A stretch of DNA of 64,000 nucleotides from Polaromonas sp. Lineage in GTDB: Bacteria > Pseudomonadota > Gammaproteobacteria > Burkholderiales > Burkholderiaceae_C. Every line of letters starts with the position of its first letter. The first letter of the stretch is position 1. The notes under the pieces were generated by a model, which did no database searches, was not told the DNA's origin, and was given only the letters and a program-made list of their open reading frames with translations. Below, one piece after another: positions 47,039 to 56,304 of the stretch. Location: assembly GCF_013817205.1 (NCBI RefSeq), contig NZ_JACDDD010000007.1, positions 1-64,000 of the forward strand, written 5' to 3'. The translations under genes and the position numbers were made by a program.

Positions 47039-48241
47039 ATGGCAGAAGCAGCAGCAAGCGGCAAGTCAGGCAAAGTGGTCATCACCAACATCGGCTTGCT
47101 GCTGTCGGGCGACATCGACCATCCCATACTTGACGCCGATACCATCGTCGTCAACGACGGCCTGATCGTCGCCGTCGGCAAGGCCAAGGATTGCGACACG
47201 GCGCGCGCCCACACCACCATAGACGCACACCAGACCTGTGTCGCACCTGGCCTGATCGACAGCCATGTGCACCCGGTCTTCGGCGACTGGACGCCGCGGC
47301 AAAACCAGATCGGCTGGATCGATTCGACCATGCACGGCGGTGTGACCACCATGATCTCGGCTGGCGAGGTGCACCTGCCGGGCCGGCCCAAGGACATCGT
47401 TGGCCTGAAGGCCCTGGCCATCACCGCGCAGCGTGCCTTCGACAACTTCCGCCCCGGCGGCGTCAAGGTGCTGGCTGGCGCGCCCATCCTTGAAAAGGGC
47501 ATGGTCGAGCAGGACTTCAAGGAGCTGGCCGAGGCCGGCGTGGGCCTGCTTGGTGAAGTTGGCCTGGGTTCGGTCAAGGCTGGCTACGAAGCCAAGGAGA
47601 TGGTGGCCTGGGCGCGCAAGTACGGTATCCAGAGCACCATCCACACCGGCGGACCGTCGATTCCGGGCTCAGGCCTGATCGACAAGGACGTGGTGCTGGA
47701 AGCCGATGCCGATGTGATCGGCCACATCAATGGCGGGCACACCGCGCTGTCCGAGCAACATGTCTGTGAACTCTGCGAAAAATCCTCGCGCGCGATTGAA
47801 ATCGTGCATAACGGCAATGAGAAGGTGGCGATTGCGGCGGCGCAGGCCGCGCTGCAGCTCAAATGCCCGCACCGCGTGATTCTGGGTACCGACGGGCCCG
47901 CCGGCTCGGGCGTGCAGCCGCTGGGCATGCTCAGGCTGATCTCCCTGCTGTCCGGCCTGGGCAACATCCCGGCCGAACTGGCCTTTTGTTTTGCCACCGG
48001 CAACACCGCACGGATCCGCAAGCTCAACTGCGGCCTGATCGAGGTCGGGCGTGATGCCGACTTCGTGTTCATGGACCGGGCACAACACACGGCCGGCCGC
48101 GACCTGCTCGACAGCGTGCAGCTCGGTGACATTCCCGGCGTGGGCATGGTGATGATTGACGGTATCGTGCGCTGCGGACGCAGCCGCAACACGCCACCGG
48201 CCACCACCATCCCCAGCGTGGTCGACACCGCCCTGCACTGA
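47039..48241 (+). CDS. Amidohydrolase, enamidase-like (nicotinate pathway)
   Basis: GLIDSHVHPVFGDWTPRQNQIGWIDSTMHGGVTTMISAGEVHLPGRP; similarity in type to enamidase of the 6-hydroxynicotinate reductase pathway; locus context. Confidence 0.78.
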   Translation: MAEAAASGKSGKVVITNIGLLLSGDIDHPILDADTIVVNDGLIVAVGKAKDCDTARAHTTIDAHQTCVAPGLIDSHVHPVFGDWTPRQNQIGWIDSTMHGGVTTMISAGEVHLPGRPKDIVGLKALAITAQRAFDNFRPGGVKVLAGAPILEKGMVEQDFKELAEAGVGLLGEVGLGSVKAGYEAKEMVAWARKYGIQSTIHTGGPSIPGSGLIDKDVVLEADADVIGHINGGHTALSEQHVCELCEKSSRAIEIVHNGNEKVAIAAAQAALQLKCPHRVILGTDGPAGSGVQPLGMLRLISLLSGLGNIPAELAFCFATGNTARIRKLNCGLIEVGRDADFVFMDRAQHTAGRDLLDSVQLGDIPGVGMVMIDGIVRCGRSRNTPPATTIPSVVDTALH

Positions 48242-48242
48242 C

Positions 48243-48842
48243 ATGCCGCAATTCGCCTCGCCGACCCGCGACGAGCTCGCGTTGCTCGAGCCGCTGGAGC
48301 GTCTGGGCTTGACCGACATCGTGCTGGTCGCCACCGCTGGGCAGGCCGAAGACGCCTGGAAGTTCCTGTCGGGCTGCAGCGCACTCGGTTTCGACACCGA
48401 ATCCAAGCCCACTTTTTTTCGCGACCAGGTGTCGGAGGGTCCGCATGTGGTCCAGCTGTCCACTCTGGACAAGGCATGGGTGTTCCAGCTCTTCGATGCG
48501 CGTTGCCGCGAGGTCGTTGCTGCCCTGCTGGAGGCAGAACACATCGTCAAGGTCGGCTTCGGCCTGGCCGGTGACCACACGCAGATCCGCCGCACACTGG
48601 GCGTGGAGCCGCGCAATGTGCTGGACCTGAACCTTGTCTTCCGTAAAAAGGGCTATGCGAAGGAGATCGGCGTGCGCGGTGCGGTCGCGGTGCTGTTCAA
48701 TCGCCGCTTCATGAAATCAAAAAAGGCCACAACATCCAACTGGGCCAATCGCCAGCTCAGCGAGAGCCAGCTGGTCTATGCGGCCAACGACGCCTGGGCG
48801 GCGATGCGGGTGTTTGACGCGCTGGATTTGCAGCAGCCCTAA
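48243..48842 (+). CDS. 3'-5' exonuclease domain protein (DEDD, WRN/RNase D-like)
   Basis: GFDTESKPTF, VKVGFGLAGDHTQIRR, DLNLVFR, YAANDAWAAMRVF. Confidence 0.85.
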   Translation: MPQFASPTRDELALLEPLERLGLTDIVLVATAGQAEDAWKFLSGCSALGFDTESKPTFFRDQVSEGPHVVQLSTLDKAWVFQLFDARCREVVAALLEAEHIVKVGFGLAGDHTQIRRTLGVEPRNVLDLNLVFRKKGYAKEIGVRGAVAVLFNRRFMKSKKATTSNWANRQLSESQLVYAANDAWAAMRVFDALDLQQP

Positions 48843-49153
48843 AAGCTCTCTTCCAGGCCAAAGCGCTGCCCGAAGGCCGCGCAAAAAGACGCGTTACCGC
48901 TGATGCACAGGGTCAGCACATGCCAAGGCGGTGATGCACCATCAACCCGCTCATGCAGGTCGACATCCCATTCGCCGCCGTCGTCGAGCGGCCCGCGCTG
49001 TCCGGAAAACGTGGTTTCGGCCCATTCCAGCACCTCAGCGATTTCAGCACGCAGCGCTGCCAGTTGCGCCGGCCGCACCGAGGCCATGGCATCAAAGCTT
49101 CCGCTGCCCTGGGGATCCTCGCTGTAATCGAATTCGAGGAACTGCAGGCTCAT
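48839..49153 (-). CDS. Conserved hypothetical protein (104 aa)
   Basis: MSLQFLEFDYSEDPQGSGSFDAMASV..; 4-nt overlap with the upstream gene. Confidence 0.65.
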   Translation of the reverse strand: MSLQFLEFDYSEDPQGSGSFDAMASVRPAQLAALRAEIAEVLEWAETTFSGQRGPLDDGGEWDVDLHERVDGASPPWHVLTLCISGNASFCAAFGQRFGLEESF

Positions 49154-49497
49154 TCGCCGGGTTCGGGATCCTGCGGGGACGCCTCGCCGCCACTCTCCGC
49201 TTCCAACAGACGCGGGCGGTGCGTGCGCCGGCCCTCTTTGGCCAGCAACTCGAGGTAAAACGCATCAGCACCCTCTTTGGCGGCGGCATCGACCAGCGGC
49301 AGGATGGTCGCGAAGTGCACCACCGTGGCTGTCTCCTCGCTGGCGCCGAAGCGGCAGTCGAAGTCCCAGAAATCCACGCCCTCGGGCAACGCTACGCGGC
49401 GTTGCCGCTTGACGTATTTGCGGATGTCGTGTTTGACCGCGTCCAGCACGCGGTCGCGGTTTTTTCCTTCGATGTTGAGCTTGAATGTCTTTTTCAC
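49150..49497 (-). CDS. DUF6172-like small protein, probable GTG start
   Basis: (V)KKTFKLNIEGKNRDRVLDAVKHDIRKYVKRQRRVALPEGVDFWDFDCRFG. Confidence 0.65.
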   Translation of the reverse strand: MKKTFKLNIEGKNRDRVLDAVKHDIRKYVKRQRRVALPEGVDFWDFDCRFGASEETATVVHFATILPLVDAAAKEGADAFYLELLAKEGRRTHRPRLLEAESGGEASPQDPEPGE

Positions 49498-49653
49498 GGA
49501 TGCCTTGAAGTCGGTCGGCGCCTGCCCCTGAAAAGAGCCGGATCGCCATGTGTCGATTATGCGGCTTGCCCTGCCGGACCCCGGGCTGAGGGGCTTAAAC
49601 TGCAGGGCTGCAGTGTCTGAACCCAATCACTGCCCTCCCTTAAAGCCCTGTTC

Positions 49654-50910
49654 ATGCCATTTTCCTCTCTGGGGCTGTCCCCCGCCCTGCTGCGCGCCGT
49701 CGACGCCCGGGCTTACCTGGCCCCCACGGCCATCCAGGCGGTCGCAATTCCAGCCGTGCTGCAAGGCCGCGATGTGTTGGCCTCGGCGCAGACCGGCTCG
49801 GGCAAAACAGCTGCCTTTGCCCTGCCGCTGCTGCAGCTGCTGCAGCAAGCGAACAGCGAGAAGCCACGTCGTGTGCGCCTGCTCGTGCTGGTGCCTACGC
49901 GCGAGCTGGCAGCGCAGGTCGGCGAGGAAATCCGCAGCCTGGGCCAGCATTTGCCGCAGGCGCAGAAGGTGGCCATTGTTTTTGGCGGTGTGTCCATCAA
50001 CCCGCAGATGATGAATTTGCGCGGCGGTGCCGACATCGTGGTGGCCACGCCGGGCCGGCTGCTGGACCTGGCTGACCACAACGCGGTGGTGCTGTCGCAC
50101 GTGGCGGCGCTGGTGCTCGACGAGGCCGACCGCCTGCTGGACTTGGGCTTTGCCGATGAGCTGGGCCGCATTCTCGCGTTGCTTCCCGCGCGGCGGCAAA
50201 ACCTGTTTTTCTCGGCAACCTTTCCACCCGCCGTGCAGGCGCTGGCCAATGAGTTGCTGCGCGACCCCGTGCACATCGATGCGCCGGCGGAGCCGGAGGG
50301 CGAACCCGACATCACGCAGCGCGCCATCGCGGTTGATGCGGGCAGGCGCACGCAGTTGCTCAGGCACCTGATCACGCAAAACGCCTGGCGCCGGGTGCTG
50401 GTGTTTGTCGCGACCAAACATGCCGCTGAAATTGTTGCTGACAAGTTGCGCAAGGCCAGGATTTATGCCGAGCCCTTTCATGGCGAGCTGAGCCAGGGCA
50501 AACGTACGCAAGTGCTGGCCGACTTCAAGGCGTCTCGGCTCAAGGTGGTGGTCGCCACCGACGTGGCCTCGCGCGGCATTGACATCGCGCAGTTGCCGGT
50601 GGTCGTCAACTACGACCTGCCGCGCTCGGCGCAAGACTACATCCACCGAATTGGCCGCACCGGCCGCGCCGGTGAAAGCGGCCTAGCCCTGAGTTTTGTC
50701 AGCACGAATACAGAAGCGCATTTCCGCCTGATCGAAAAACGCCAAGGCGTGAGCCTGCCGCTGGAGCAGGTCGAGGGTTTTGAGCCGCTGCAAACCGCCC
50801 CCGGTACGCCCGCAGAGCCGGTTGCACCGTCCACTGGCGGCATCAAGGGCAAACGCCCCAGCAAGAAGGACAAGCTGCGCGCCGCAGCGGCAGACAGCAG
50901 CCAAGACTGA
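49654..50910 (+). CDS. DEAD-box RNA helicase, RhlE-like
   Basis: AQTGSGKTAAF, PTRELA, DEADRLLD, HRIGRTGRAG. Confidence 0.95.
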   Translation: MPFSSLGLSPALLRAVDARAYLAPTAIQAVAIPAVLQGRDVLASAQTGSGKTAAFALPLLQLLQQANSEKPRRVRLLVLVPTRELAAQVGEEIRSLGQHLPQAQKVAIVFGGVSINPQMMNLRGGADIVVATPGRLLDLADHNAVVLSHVAALVLDEADRLLDLGFADELGRILALLPARRQNLFFSATFPPAVQALANELLRDPVHIDAPAEPEGEPDITQRAIAVDAGRRTQLLRHLITQNAWRRVLVFVATKHAAEIVADKLRKARIYAEPFHGELSQGKRTQVLADFKASRLKVVVATDVASRGIDIAQLPVVVNYDLPRSAQDYIHRIGRTGRAGESGLALSFVSTNTEAHFRLIEKRQGVSLPLEQVEGFEPLQTAPGTPAEPVAPSTGGIKGKRPSKKDKLRAAAADSSQD

Positions 50911-50916
50911 GAGTGC

Positions 50917-51159
50917 TCAGTCGCCGGCGTCCACCCGGGCGTTCACGCTGGTGATGGCATAACCTTTCTCGTTGATCTGCTGCTCCAGCTTGGCAATCGC
51001 GTATTTGTCCATCTGTTCGGCTTGGGCGCCGCCTTCCAGTCCGCGCGCCTCTGTCTCCCAGTCGGTGTTGGTCGCCTCCTCGGGGATCACCCGGCCTTCG
51101 GGAACGGCCAGATAGGAAAAACGGTGGCCCGATTCGGCCCGGCGGTAAATATCCACTCG
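50917..51159 (-). CDS. Conserved hypothetical protein (DUF6139-like)
   Basis: MRVDIYRRAESGHRFSYLAVPEGRVIPEEATNTDWE.. Confidence 0.65.
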   Translation of the reverse strand, partial: RVDIYRRAESGHRFSYLAVPEGRVIPEEATNTDWETEARGLEGGAQAEQMDKYAIAKLEQQINEKGYAITSVNARVDAGD

Positions 51160-51275
51160 CATGCTTGCTCCTTTACGCTTGCTGGACACCCCACCTTAAC
51201 GCGGTGCGACAGCAGCGCTGTAGGAGAAACCCGCATTCGCGACTGTCCGCTGCAGCAGGGTGGCACTGCCCGAAA

Positions 51276-51330
51276 TGCTCTCGTTTTGATAGCTACTCTC
51301 GCATAAAGAGCAAGGGCTACTGGCCTTTTT
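51276..51330 (+). repeat. Dispersed short intergenic repeat R2, copy
   Basis: tgctctcgttttgatagctactctcgcataaagagcaagggctactggccttttt. Confidence 0.75.
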
Positions 51331-51470
51331 CTTAACTATTTTGCGGGCATCCCGCACGATAGACCGGCACGCTGCCCCCAGACACGCAGGTGACCGGCCG
51401 GCCGGTCCATCCACGCTAAGCTGCGCCGCATCGGGCTGACATCTGGCCTCACATTCCCAGGAGCACACCC

Positions 51471-52235
51471 ATGCAAGATCTCTTTTCCCTGAAGGGCCGC
51501 ACCGCGCTGATCACCGGCGGCTCGCGCGGCATAGGCCGCATGATTGCTGCCGGGTTTCTGGCGCAGGGCGCGCGGGTTTACATTTCGGCACGAAAAGCCG
51601 CAGCCTGCGACCAGACTGCCAAAGAACTTGCCAGCTTGGGGCATTGCGTCTCTTTGCCGGCCGACGTGTCCACGCCTGAAGGCATTGCCGGGCTGGTCAA
51701 CGCATTTTCAAAACATGAAAGCCAGTTGGACATCCTGGTCAACAACGCCGGCGCAGCCTGGGGTGCGCCCTTTGACGAGTTCCCGGAAAACGGCTGGGAC
51801 AAGGTGGTGGACCTGAACCTCAAGACACCCTTCTTCCTGACCCAGGCGCTGGCCCCGCTGCTGCGCAAAGGCGCGGCACAGCGACCGGCCAAAGTCATCA
51901 ACATCGCCTCCATCGACGGTATTTCGGTCAACCCGATGGAAACCTACTCCTACGCGGCCAGCAAGGCCGGCCTGATTCAGTTGACACGCCGCATGGCGCT
52001 GCGCCTGATCGAGGACAACATCGTCGTGACGGCGATTGCACCGGGTGCTTTCGCCTCTGACATGAACAAAGACGCGCGCGATCACGAGGAGGCGGTGGCC
52101 GCACGCGTGCCGGCCGGGCGTGTGGGTGAAGACGCCGACATGGCCGGCGCTGCAATTTACCTGGCGTCCCGCGCCGGCGACTACGTCGTCGGCTCCACAT
52201 TGGTGGTCGATGGCGGTGTCACGCACGCGCGCTGA
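51471..52235 (+). CDS. SDR-family oxidoreductase (3-oxoacyl reductase/RhlG-like)
   Basis: ALITGGSRGIGRMIA, NNAGAAWG, YAASKAGLIQLTRRMA. Confidence 0.93.
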   Translation: MQDLFSLKGRTALITGGSRGIGRMIAAGFLAQGARVYISARKAAACDQTAKELASLGHCVSLPADVSTPEGIAGLVNAFSKHESQLDILVNNAGAAWGAPFDEFPENGWDKVVDLNLKTPFFLTQALAPLLRKGAAQRPAKVINIASIDGISVNPMETYSYAASKAGLIQLTRRMALRLIEDNIVVTAIAPGAFASDMNKDARDHEEAVAARVPAGRVGEDADMAGAAIYLASRAGDYVVGSTLVVDGGVTHAR

Positions 52236-52448
52236 GACATACTGGCCGGCGCAAATGGCTGGTCCTTACCTTTTTTGACATCTGGCGGTGTCAACTTGCG
52301 GTGCAAAGTGAGCGGAGAAAACACATCCGCCCACACTGCAGCGTATTGATCAAACGGGACGTAGGGCGGCACGTAAAACTACCTAAGTCCTAACCCGCTC
52401 ACGTCGAGCAAGGCGACTCGATAGCATCAGTCCTTCTCGCGGACGGGC

Positions 52449-53261
52449 TTGCGCTTGTCCGTTCAACGACAGCAGCCGGAGATCAATTTGTCAGCGGAGT
52501 TCATTCTTGAAACGCAGGGTTTGACCAAGGAATTCAAGGGATTCGTGGCTGTCAACCAGGTGGACCTGAAAGTCCAGCGCGGACACATCCACGCGCTGAT
52601 CGGTCCCAACGGTGCCGGCAAGACCACCTTCTTCAACCTGTTGACCAAATTCCTGCACCCGACCACGGGCACGATTCTTTTCAATGGCACTGACATCACA
52701 ACCGAGCAGCCGGCCCAGACCGCGCGGCGCGGCATCGTGCGCTCTTTCCAGATTTCGGCCGTATTCCCTCACATGACCGTCCTCGAGAACGTGCGCGCTG
52801 CGTTGCAGCGCAACCTCGGCACCTCATTTCATTTCTGGAAGGCCGAAAGCACGCTGTTTCACCTGCACGAGCGCGCCCGCCAGTTGCTGGCCGAGGTGGA
52901 TCTGCAGGATTTTGCCGAGGAACTGACCGTCAACCTGCCCTACGGCCGCAAGCGCGCGCTGGAGTTGGCCACCACGCTGGCGCTGGAACCCGAGCTCATG
53001 CTGCTCGACGAGCCGACCCAGGGCATGGGTCACGAAGACGTGGACCGCGTGACACAACTGATCAAGCAGGTCTCTGCCGGTCGCACCATCCTGATGGTGG
53101 AGCACAACATGAACGTGGTGGCCTCGATCGCCGACCGCATCACAGTGCTGCAGCGCGGCGCCATCATCGCCGACGGCCCCTATGCCGAGGTGTCGAAAAA
53201 CCCGCTCGTCATCGAAGCCTACATGGGCAGTGCCAACACCGAGTTGCAGGGAGCGCACTGA
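52449..53261 (+). CDS. ABC transporter ATP-binding protein (LivG-type, second Liv cluster)
   Basis: GPNGAGKTTFFNLLTKFLHPTTG; LLDEPTQGMG. Start uncertain (TTG at about 52488 also possible). Confidence 0.9.
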   Translation: MRLSVQRQQPEINLSAEFILETQGLTKEFKGFVAVNQVDLKVQRGHIHALIGPNGAGKTTFFNLLTKFLHPTTGTILFNGTDITTEQPAQTARRGIVRSFQISAVFPHMTVLENVRAALQRNLGTSFHFWKAESTLFHLHERARQLLAEVDLQDFAEELTVNLPYGRKRALELATTLALEPELMLLDEPTQGMGHEDVDRVTQLIKQVSAGRTILMVEHNMNVVASIADRITVLQRGAIIADGPYAEVSKNPLVIEAYMGSANTELQGAH

Positions 53262-53965
53262 TGACCAAAGAATTTTTGAAAATCGAGGACCTGCATGCCT
53301 GGTACGGCGAGTCGCATGTGCTGCACGGCGTCAACCTGACGGTGCACGAGGGTGAAGTGGTCACGCTGCTGGGCCGCAACGGCGCGGGCCGCACCACCAC
53401 CATGCGCGCCATCGTCGGACTTACCGGCACGCGCAAGGGCTCGATCCGCATCCAGGGCGAGGAAACCATCAAGCTGGCACCGCACAAGGTGGCGCGCCTG
53501 GGCGTCGGTTATTGCCCGGAAGAACGCGGCATCTTCGCCAGCCTGACAGCCGAGGAAAACCTGATGCTGCCGCCGACCATAGCCCCGGGCGGCATGAGCC
53601 TGGACGAGATCTACGACATGTTCCCCAATCTGAAGGAGCGCGCGTCCAGCCCCGGCACGCGGCTATCAGGCGGCGAGCAGCAGATGCTGGCGGTCGCACG
53701 CATTTTGCGCACCGGCGCCCGCCTGCTGCTGCTCGACGAAATTTCCGAAGGCCTGGCGCCCGTGATTGTGCAAAAACTCGGCGAAATGATCCTCGCGCTC
53801 AAGGCCAGGGGTTACACCATCGTCCTGGTCGAGCAGAACTTTCGCTTTGCTGCGCCACTGGCCGACCGCTTTTACGTGATGGAGCACGGCACCATCGTCA
53901 AGCAGTTTGCCCAGAACGAGCTGACCCAGAACATGGGCATGCTTCAGGAATACCTCGGCGTCTGA
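53261..53965 (+). CDS. ABC transporter ATP-binding protein (LivF-type) with Walker A Lys replaced by Arg
   Basis: LLGRNGAGRTTTMRAIVGL; LSGGEQQMLAVARIL; LLLLDEISEGLAP; 1-nt stop/start overlap with LivG. Confidence 0.92.
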   Translation: MTKEFLKIEDLHAWYGESHVLHGVNLTVHEGEVVTLLGRNGAGRTTTMRAIVGLTGTRKGSIRIQGEETIKLAPHKVARLGVGYCPEERGIFASLTAEENLMLPPTIAPGGMSLDEIYDMFPNLKERASSPGTRLSGGEQQMLAVARILRTGARLLLLDEISEGLAPVIVQKLGEMILALKARGYTIVLVEQNFRFAAPLADRFYVMEHGTIVKQFAQNELTQNMGMLQEYLGV

Positions 53966-54027
53966 CAGGCGCCTGGCCATCCACAAAAGAATTTTTACCG
54001 CTTTCGACCACAACCCAAGGAGACCCC

Positions 54028-55227
54028 ATGAAACTCAACATCCTAGTCGCCGCGATGGCCCTCGGCCTCGGTAGCATCGCAGCCGTCGCCCAGACGAACA
54101 CCGGCCCCGTGAAGATCGGCTTCATCACAGACATGTCCAGCCTGTATGCCGACATCGACGGCCCGGCTGGCGGCGAAATGATCAAGTGGGCGGTGCAGGA
54201 CTTCGGCGGCAAAGTGCTGAATCGACCGATCGAAGTGCTGACCGCCGACCACCAGAACAAGGCCGACGTGGCCAGCTCCAAGGCCCGCGAATGGATCGAC
54301 AAAGACGGCTTGTCCATGCTCATCGGCGGCACCAGCTCCGGCACCGCGCTGGCCATGGCCCAGGTAGCGCTGGAAAAGAAACGCCCCTTCATCGTGGTCG
54401 GCGCTGGCTCGGCACGCCTGACCAATGAAGCCTGCTCGCCTTACACAGTCCACTACGCCTACGACACCGTCGCGCTTGCGAAGGTCGCCGGCACCGCCCT
54501 GGTTCAGGCTGGCAACAAGAACTGGTTCTTCCTGACGGCCGACTACGCTTTCGGACACTCGCTGGAAAGCGATTCATCCAATGTGGTCAAGGCCAACGGC
54601 GGCACCGTGGCTGGCGCGGTACGGCATCCGCTGAACGCGTCTGACTTCTCCTCCTTCCTGCTGCAGGCCCAGTCGTCCAAGGCCCAAATCCTCGGTCTGG
54701 CGAACGCCGGCGGCGACTTCACCAACTCGATGAAGGCGGCCAAGGAATTCGGCATCAACAAAACCATGAAGATCGCCGGTCTGCTGGTGTTTATCAACGA
54801 CGTGCACAGCCTTGGCCTGTCCAACACCGAAGGCCTGCAACTGGCCGATAGCTGGTACTGGAACCAGGACGACGCATCCCGTGCCTTCGCCAAGCGGTTC
54901 TTCGACAAATACAAGCGCATGCCTTCGAGCCTGCAGGCGGCTGACTATTCTGCCGCGACGACCTACCTGAACGCGGTGAAGACCGTCGGCTCGACCGACG
55001 CCGACAAGGTCATGGCGGAGATGAAGAAAACCGGCGCCAATGATTTCTACAGCAAAGGCAAGATCCGCGCCGACGGCCGCATGATCCACGACATGTATTT
55101 GTTTCAGGTCAAGGGCAGCAAGGAATCGACCACACCGTGGGACTACTACAAGATGGTGGCCAAGGTTCCCGGCGCGCAAGCCTTCACCACGGTTGCCGAG
55201 TCCAAGTGCTCGCTGATCAAGAAGTAA
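54028..55227 (+). CDS. ABC transporter substrate-binding protein (type 1 periplasmic binding)
   Basis: Signal peptide MKLNILVAAMALGLGSIAAVAQ; VKIGFITDMSSLYADIDGPAGGEMIKWAVQDFGG. Confidence 0.92.
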   Translation: MKLNILVAAMALGLGSIAAVAQTNTGPVKIGFITDMSSLYADIDGPAGGEMIKWAVQDFGGKVLNRPIEVLTADHQNKADVASSKAREWIDKDGLSMLIGGTSSGTALAMAQVALEKKRPFIVVGAGSARLTNEACSPYTVHYAYDTVALAKVAGTALVQAGNKNWFFLTADYAFGHSLESDSSNVVKANGGTVAGAVRHPLNASDFSSFLLQAQSSKAQILGLANAGGDFTNSMKAAKEFGINKTMKIAGLLVFINDVHSLGLSNTEGLQLADSWYWNQDDASRAFAKRFFDKYKRMPSSLQAADYSAATTYLNAVKTVGSTDADKVMAEMKKTGANDFYSKGKIRADGRMIHDMYLFQVKGSKESTTPWDYYKMVAKVPGAQAFTTVAESKCSLIKK

Positions 55228-55292
55228 TCACAACGAGGTGACAGGCAGCCGGCCGGTGGCCGGCTGCAACGCAGGCAAGAACAACGACTCTC

Positions 55293-56177
55293 ATGGAAAT
55301 ATTCGGCATTCCCCATCAAGCCTTCCTCGGCCAGCTCATGCTGGGCCTGGTCAACGGCGCGTTTTACGCCATGCTCAGCCTCGGCCTGGCGGTCATTTTC
55401 GGCCTGCTGGACGTCGTCAACTTCGCGCATGGCGCACTGTACATGCTGGGCGCGTTCGCCGCCTGGATCATGCTCGACAAATGGGCCGTGAATTTCTGGT
55501 TCGCTCTGATCCTTGCCCCGCTCGCCGTTGGCGTCCTCGGCGTGGTCATCGAGCGGCTTTTTCTCAAGCACCTGTACGGGCTGGACCCGCTGTACGGCCT
55601 GCTGCTGACCTTCGGTCTGGCGCTGATCTTTGAAGGCGTGTTGCGCGAACAGTACGGCGTGTCCGGCCAGTCCTACCCGGTGCCCGACCTGCTGTCAGGC
55701 GCCACCAACCTCGGCTTCATGGTCCTGCCGAACTACCGCGCCTTTGTCGTGCTGGCGTCGCTGGTGGTCTGCCTGGGAACCTGGTATCTGATCGAGCGCA
55801 CCCGGCTGGGGGCCTATCTCCGGGCCGGCACCGAAAACGCCAAGCTGGTGCAGGCCTTTGGTGTCAACGTGCCGCTGATGGTGATGTTGACCTACGGCGC
55901 CGGCGCCGCACTGGCCGGATTGGCGGGTGTGCTGGCCGCACCCATCATCCAGGTCAATCCACTGATGGGCTCCAACCTGATTATCGTGGTCTTCGCGGTG
56001 GTGGTCATCGGCGGCATGGGCTCCATCCTGGGATCTGTGATCACCGGACTGGGCCTGGGTGTGGTCGAAGGGCTGACGCGTGTTTTTTACCCCGAGGCAT
56101 CCAGCATCGTGGTCTTTATCATCATGGTCATCGTGCTGATGCTGCGACCGGCAGGCCTGTTCGGCAAAGAAGCATGA
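55293..56177 (+). CDS. ABC transporter permease (LivH-type)
   Basis: LGLAVIFGLLDVVNFAHGALYMLGAF; VVIGGMGSILGSVITGL. Confidence 0.93.
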   Translation: MEIFGIPHQAFLGQLMLGLVNGAFYAMLSLGLAVIFGLLDVVNFAHGALYMLGAFAAWIMLDKWAVNFWFALILAPLAVGVLGVVIERLFLKHLYGLDPLYGLLLTFGLALIFEGVLREQYGVSGQSYPVPDLLSGATNLGFMVLPNYRAFVVLASLVVCLGTWYLIERTRLGAYLRAGTENAKLVQAFGVNVPLMVMLTYGAGAALAGLAGVLAAPIIQVNPLMGSNLIIVVFAVVVIGGMGSILGSVITGLGLGVVEGLTRVFYPEASSIVVFIIMVIVLMLRPAGLFGKEA

Positions 56178-56179
56178 CA

Positions 56180-56272
56180 GCCCCCACGCTCCCCACTTCG
56201 TGTGGTTCGCTGCCCCCCGAGGGGGCGCTGCGCCTGCGGCCTGGCAAAGCCAGTTCCGCGGCCCCGGCTTGC
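56180..56272 (+). repeat. Dispersed GC-rich intergenic repeat R1, copy D, lying between livH and livM
   Basis: gcccccacgctccccacttcgtgtggttcgctgccccccgagggggcgctgcgcctgcggcctggcaaagccagttccgcggccccggc. Confidence 0.85.
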
Positions 56273-56304
56273 AAATACTCCCCGTCGCTCGCAGGCTCGT
56301 AAAA

